Assembly (NCBI GenBank): GCA_028829895.1
Contig: CM054180.1
Location: forward strand, 108,739,635-108,803,634
Length of the DNA stretch: 64,000 nucleotides
Direction of reading: 5' to 3'
Origin: Sinotaia quadrata
Lineage: Eukaryota; Mollusca; Gastropoda; Architaenioglossa; Viviparidae
Shown: positions 58,501 through 64,000 of the stretch, piece after piece
How positions within the stretch are numbered: position 1 is the stretch's first letter
Layout: every line of letters starts with the position of its first letter
Program-made: the position numbers and the translations under genes
The notes under the pieces: generated by a model
What the model saw: only the letters and a program-made list of their open reading frames with translations
What the model was told of the DNA's origin: nothing
The model's database searches: none

Positions 58501-61420
58501 TGATTAATCTTTTATTAAAATTACTTTTGCTCTGACATATTAATAATTTTTGCTCCAAGAAATTAATTTTATTAGTCCTTAAGCAAATTTTTATTTGTGC
58601 ATTAAGGTTTTGTTGTATAGAATTGTGCATGAAACTGTTCACTCAGCTTCCTTAATACATTTAAAACATTTCAGTCTAGTACTAATAGTGTTTTCATGAC
58701 ACAAAAAAATACATTTTCATTATAAATATAATGTGCATATTTCTTGATATATCATTTTGTATTAAGAGCACGTGTATTTTTTCTTTGTTAGTTTGTTGGC
58801 CTGTTTGTGTTTTGGTTGCTTTAATAAGTATATAGTGTGTTGTTTCCTTGATCTAATAATAATAATAATTTTTGTGCACATTTACTGGGAGAGCTCAAAC
58901 AATTCCGAATCATTTAAAAAAAAATTCCCACAAATGCAGCAAATCTTGTTTGGCATTTTGAAAATTGAAGTGCTTTTCTTATTTATTTAATTCTTTTAAT
59001 AATATATTCATTTTAATTTAGTTTATTCTGTGTTTGTATGTGTGTATTGTATTTTTGGATATGGCTGTGCCAATGTATTTTTGCAGCTAATAGTAACTCA
59101 GTTTCTGTTTTTGTGAAGGTGTGGTGGGTATGTTTGGGCATGCTTAAGAGGGAGAAAATTTAAAAATAGTGAGAGTTGGAGAAAGATATAATCTATGCTA
59201 ATAGTAAAATGTTCATTTTTCAATCATTGTTGATAAACACAGATTGTTTATAAATGTCTGAAGGCTGAACAGAGTATATCTATTGTGCATAATATCTAGT
59301 TTTTACTGCAAAATATAGCACAAATCTGTTACAAATGCTGTAATCTGTTTTAAAATTTATATTAATAATCTAAATCCTAATATTGATTGTTCTAAAAACC
59401 AGCTATTCTGCAGCTTAATAATTTGAACTAGAGTTACACTTTATAAATTATTCTATGATATCTGTTACCTATGTAAAAAAACTGTGAACTATAGTTATAC
59501 TTTATAAATTATTCTATGATATCTGTTACCTATGTGAAAAAACTGTGGCTTGTGTAATAATTTGAACTAATGTTAAATTTTATTGGTGAAATCCTTCATG
59601 CCATGCCATTAGGTTGGAGAAAGTGAACAATGATTTGGGATGCGATAGGTGCCAAATGTGATCATCCTTTTAAGAAAAAGGAAGGGACTGAACAGCATGA
59701 TCACTATGACCTTGATCTTGTTTGAGGCAGAAAAGAATGGATTTCTCTTGTAAAGAAGAAGAAATTGAGTCAGAAACAATGCTAGCTTGCTGTAATGACA
59801 AGGTGACATATCTTTAAAAAGTCTGCTGTAGTATATAAAAATTAAAAAAATGTTAATGTTTTAGCAATTGCTCCTGAAGTCTGGAGCATTATAATCAGTT
59901 TTCAACAAATTATACTACTATTATCAGTATATTGACTCGATGAAAAAGTTAGCTTTTCAGTATCTTTGAATGAAAAAGTAAGCTTTTTAGTATCATTGAA
60001 ATCATTATTGCATCTAGTAGACATCATAACCTGTTTGTAAGTTTTAAAACAATTTTGAGACCAGTAGCTATTATCACTAACACATACCATCAATAATACA
60101 ATGTAAATGCCATTTGCATACTTTTGTTTTTGTTTATTTTTCATTTCTCAAAGATGATTCTTGTAATGTAGATTATAAATTAACATTAGCAGACTGTGTG
60201 TGGCCAGTCTTTGCACACATTTGATATGAATTCTTTTACTTTCTTCACTCAACTTTACTGGCTTCACTGAGGCTGGCAGTAATTAATTTAAATAGCATCA
60301 GATGTGTCTCTGATTTTGCTGCTTCTCCCACTGGTTTGAATTGATAATCGTTTAATGAGAAAATTTGTTACTTCCTTTATTATTTTCCAAAGTCAGAAGT
60401 ACTACAACACATTCGATGTCACTGCAGTGACTCAGTGTATCATTAAAAGCTTTGTCTGCATCCATTTTAAATTTATTTTTAATATAACAGAGTTATCACA
60501 GTATATTAACTATAATTATAAATAATGCACTTTGAAAAAATCAGTCAAGAACTAAAATAATTGCCAAAGAAGAGGTGAAGGTAATACAAAAGGTATTCTT
60601 TCAGCACATCTATTTTCTGCTAACATATTAATATGACTCATCCCTTTTAATAAATTAATATCCATTTTTCGGCTGTCAAATTGTTATCATATCTCTTTCA
60701 ATAAGTCATTGTTCCTTTTCTTTGCTAGCAATTTAATATGACTTCTCTTTTCATTCAACTCTTCATCTATCTAGCTGTCTGTTTAGATAATCCAAAAAAG
60801 GAACACAGTAAAATGGTTTAAAACTGCTTTTTAACTGTGGTATACTTTGAATAATTTTAAAATAAAATTAGACTGCTTGAATAAAGTCTGGACCTTAGCT
60901 GTGAAGTTCTCAGGTACAGATATATGCACACACACACACCCCACCTGAAATTTTTATTGATAAAAAATGGCACATTTCTGTAAAAACCGTGTTCACAGCA
61001 TAGGTCTGCCATGTAGCTGTGATTCATGGGATATGTGTGCTCTGTCATGTCTATGGCTCATAGGGAAATATGTACTTTGTCATGTGGCTATAGTTCATGG
61101 GATGTATGTATTCTATTGTGTCTTTGGCTCATAAAGTGTGTACTCTGTCTGTAGTTCAAAGGGAAGTGTGTGCTCTGTGGCTCAAGGGAAAATGATGGTG
61201 ATATTGATATTTAGCATCTGCTTTCAAGTCATTGATTTTGCTTAGATGTTCATTTGCAGGAGAAAGTTGTGCAGATATTTTAAGAAAATTGAGAAGAGCT
61301 TGTTATTCTGTTGTTTCTTTGCATTGACTGACTTGTTTCTTGTAAATAGTTTTCATATGCATTACAGTTTTTCCACAGGACTCATGAAATAGTTTTAATT
61401 ATTTGAAAAAAGACAATAGT
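58501..61420 (+). other. Downstream of EEIG1, AT-rich
   Basis: A 64-bp tandem duplication (ATTATTCTATGATATCTGTT and ACCTATGT, 59430-59550) and a short one at 59945-60000. No gene recognised. Confidence 0.5.
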
Positions 61421-61421
61421 A

Positions 61422-61628
61422 GTCTGCTAGTAGAAACCGTAAATAATGGCTAGGTCTTCTTGCTTACAATTTAGCTTTTTTTCCAGTTTACTGGAAGCTT
61501 GACAGTAGAAAACATAAATACTGTAGAGTCTGCTAGTAGAAACCGTAAATAATGGCTAGATCTTCTTGCTTACAATTTAGCTTTTTTTCCAGTTTACTGG
61601 AAGCTTGACAGTAGAAAACATAAATACT
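61422..61628. repeat. 106-bp tandem duplication
   Basis: GTCTGCTAGTAGAAACCGTA starts at 61422 and 61528. The copies are nearly identical and each includes the short palindrome-like CCAGTTTACTGG. Confidence 0.93.
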
Positions 61629-63900
61629 GAGTCCAGTTCAACTTGTTTACAATTTTTTTTTTAATTTTCAGAAGAAATGTACAACACACTGGAGTTGATG
61701 CCATTTAAAAACATATTGACTTGTCATTTTATTTTAGAGGATTCTTTTTGCTTTGTGATCTGCAAAATCTTCTATTTTATTCTTATAAATGATTTTTTTA
61801 TATGCAGAAAGAACTGTTCCCATATCAGCACAGATAATATCAACGTGTATATTTCAGTGTTTGTTGAAAATTTTGAGAATTTCTGTTAGTATCCATGCAG
61901 AGAAATGTTCTTTTCTTGTGCCTTGATGTGAGCATTTAACCTACACGGATTCTAGAGGGTTTAAAAACTTCTGTAATAATGTACTTACAGTCCAAGATGA
62001 TATATTTCTGCATGCAGGCTTAAAATTGTTAAACTAAAATATGTTTTTTATACATTATATTTTCTGATTATCTTTAGTTGGCATTTACCTAATATCAATA
62101 CACATATGCAACACTCAGGCCTTATATTGTCAGCAAATAAAGAAACAAGAAAGAAATTAGCTTGTATTGTTTAGCATTAAAAATATGTGCAAATATTCAT
62201 TGTAGCTAGATATTTTAAAGAATTATTTTCCTTTTCTCAGAACAATTAGAATGATTCCAAACTTACAAAGAAGGGGGCAGTTTTCATGACTATTTTGCTT
62301 TTGTATATAACAAATTGAACACTAGTTGTTTTTCATCCCAACCCCCCATTTTCATAAAGACTTACTGAATGAATCATTGTGACATTATAATTGAAGGTGG
62401 ATTAGGCACTCAAATTTCAGTTAAGTTTTCCTTCTCTTTTGACACAAAATTATGTCAAATTATAAAGTGCATTGGATAGTTGATATATGGTTAATGGCAG
62501 CATTGAAAGTGCATGGATTGTTGAAAATGTGTAAATATATATTGTTTATAAATTAATGATGTTGCATATATTATGTATGTATTGTTTCGTCCAGGTTGTG
62601 CATTTAGATTCATTTTCTAATTCCCTAAAGTCAGCGCATAGTATAGAAACAGAGCAGACAGAAAAATAGCTTGTCTTACAGCAGCAAAAGTGACGTAATA
62701 ATGTTCTGAGAATGTTTGCACACTGCTTGAACTTACTGTCAGCTTTCCCTGACCTCTATTAAAAGTTTTCATTTTTTTCCGAATCCCAGTATCCCTATGA
62801 GTGACGTTACTCAATACAAATTTCTTAGTTACTTTCATTTGAATGACAGGTTTGCTGTTGTAACACTTGTAACAGTATTTAAATCAAGCCAAGCATGTCC
62901 TGTGGACAGTTTACATAAGAAATAGTAGAGAGTGCAAACACTCATGTTTGTAGGGTGTAATATTGTAACCATTTGACTGAGAGATTTTAATTGTGAACAT
63001 GTGATGAAGTTGAAATGAAGGCAGAAGCTATTGAAGCAGGAAGTCAGTAAGTTGTTTATTAGCTTTATCAGTAGAAAGCTTGTTGGGTCCTGTAGAAAAA
63101 TGCCAGACTTTCATTTGTCAGAGAATGACGAATGTTGGGGTCAATATGGCCAACTTAGATACTTGGGTCGTTCTAACTTAATGACATGAACACCAAGGAT
63201 CAAACATAATAAGACAAAATAAGAGATTATAAAGATTAAAAAATTAAATAGTAATGCAAGGGAACTGGATGTAAGTTCCATTACTCCAGCAAAGTAGGTG
63301 TAGATGTCATTCACCAGAGTTTTACAATATTGATGCAATGGATGACATAAATTATGTACACATTACATGACTGTATCAAAATTATAATTAAGCCTGATCT
63401 TTTTTTTAAAAAAAGAACATTTATCAAAATTAAGTTTAAATTATTAATACACTCTAAAATTATATGTATATAATAATTTGGATGATTTAATGTGTGTGTC
63501 ATTTGAAAATAAGGAATTGCACAACTATATCCCACAGTATGCTATGCTTTCAGTCAATGACCTTATGGCCCATAATTTTGGGGTAGATATGGATACCAGT
63601 GCTGTTTTAGTAGCTGTAGGAAATCACTCACTTCCTTATTCATTAGCTTCTGGTTCTATTCATAAGAAAGTTTTAATTCAACCAATGAAAAGTTGTGGCT
63701 TTAAGGAATAACATTGCCTGTTCAAATTCATTTGCAGAAAAGTTATGGCTTGTTACGAAGTGTTAAATAACTTTTGGAATGAAAATAACATTTTAATATC
63801 TTAGGAATCATTTAATGAATATAATTCATGTTCAGTAAATAGATTAACTTTTCAGCAATTACAGAGAAATCAAATTTTGTGATGGTTTGTGGAGATTTTC
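61629..63900 (+). other. Downstream sequence, nothing recognised
   Basis: CpG-poor and AT-rich. A 77-codon open stretch at 63478-63711 has near-normal amino acid composition but no recognisable domain. Confidence 0.45.
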
Positions 63901-64000
63901 TTCATGATTAAGTCAGTCAAGTTACTTTCACTTATGACAATTATCATGATTATGACAGTACAAATTACTTTCAGTTATGACCATTATCATGATTAAGTCC
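63901..64000. repeat. Start of a tandem repeat running off the window
   Basis: TTACTTTCACTTATGACAAT followed by TATCATGATTA is repeated as TTACTTTCAGTTATGACCAT and TATCATGATTAAGTC up to the last base. Confidence 0.7.

Noticed and set aside
63478..63711. 77-codon frame with fairly normal composition
   Set aside because: No recognisable domain and no splice context; kept only as a note in the region entry.

Overview
The window looks like a piece of an invertebrate animal nuclear genome. The genes have spliceosomal introns (GT donors, pyrimidine-AG acceptors) and long, AT-rich, repeat-filled introns. Protein families and repeat content suggest a lophotrochozoan, probably a mollusc; that placement is inference and the species cannot be read from the sequence. 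No bacterial features (operons, ribosome binding sites, CRISPR) were seen.

Almost all of the window belongs to one plus-strand gene, the orthologue of vertebrate EEIG1/FAM102A and FAM102B (NT-C2 domain protein). Eight coding exons can be placed: 6430-6550, 13798-13988, 47522-47694, 50048-50125, 51551-51704, 52599-52635, 53968-54079 and 54622-54674 (stop). Reading phase is continuous across every junction. The first exon or exons, coding for the start of the NT-C2 domain, lie upstream of the window. Everything after 54674 is 3' UTR or downstream sequence.

Inside the 33.5-kb intron between the second and third visible exons, on the opposite strand, lies a complete two-exon gene (37588 down to 35455) for a mitochondrial pyruvate dehydrogenase phosphatase (PDP, PP2C family, 475 aa). 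A frameshifted, CpG-decayed copy of its first exon sits 4.6 kb away at 41974-42197. A CpG-rich, promoter-like stretch lies between them at 38.6-39.1 kb. Other debris in the intron includes a 350-bp non-autonomous hAT element (40640-40989), a second hAT-like end (20931) and a broken THAP domain (44940-45198). A tRNA-type SINE candidate lies at 58.26-58.5 kb.

The most striking property is the load of minisatellites: more than thirty separate arrays, with periods from 12 to about 109 bp, mostly in the first 35 kb. The largest is about 101 near-identical 22-bp units (7146-9372). Several arrays carry splice-site-like sequence in every unit: acceptor-like CTAACAG arrays at 1.9-3.2 kb, AG|GT units like recursive splice sites at 50.7-51.1 kb, and an array whose last unit supplies the real acceptor of the 13798 exon. 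A second large-scale signal is a drop in CpG between about 41.1 and 42.0 kb (24 CpG in 600 nt at 22921-23520, against 1 in 600 nt at 42001-42600 and at 44881-45480). This fits a germline-methylated 3' part of the gene and an unmethylated 5' part.
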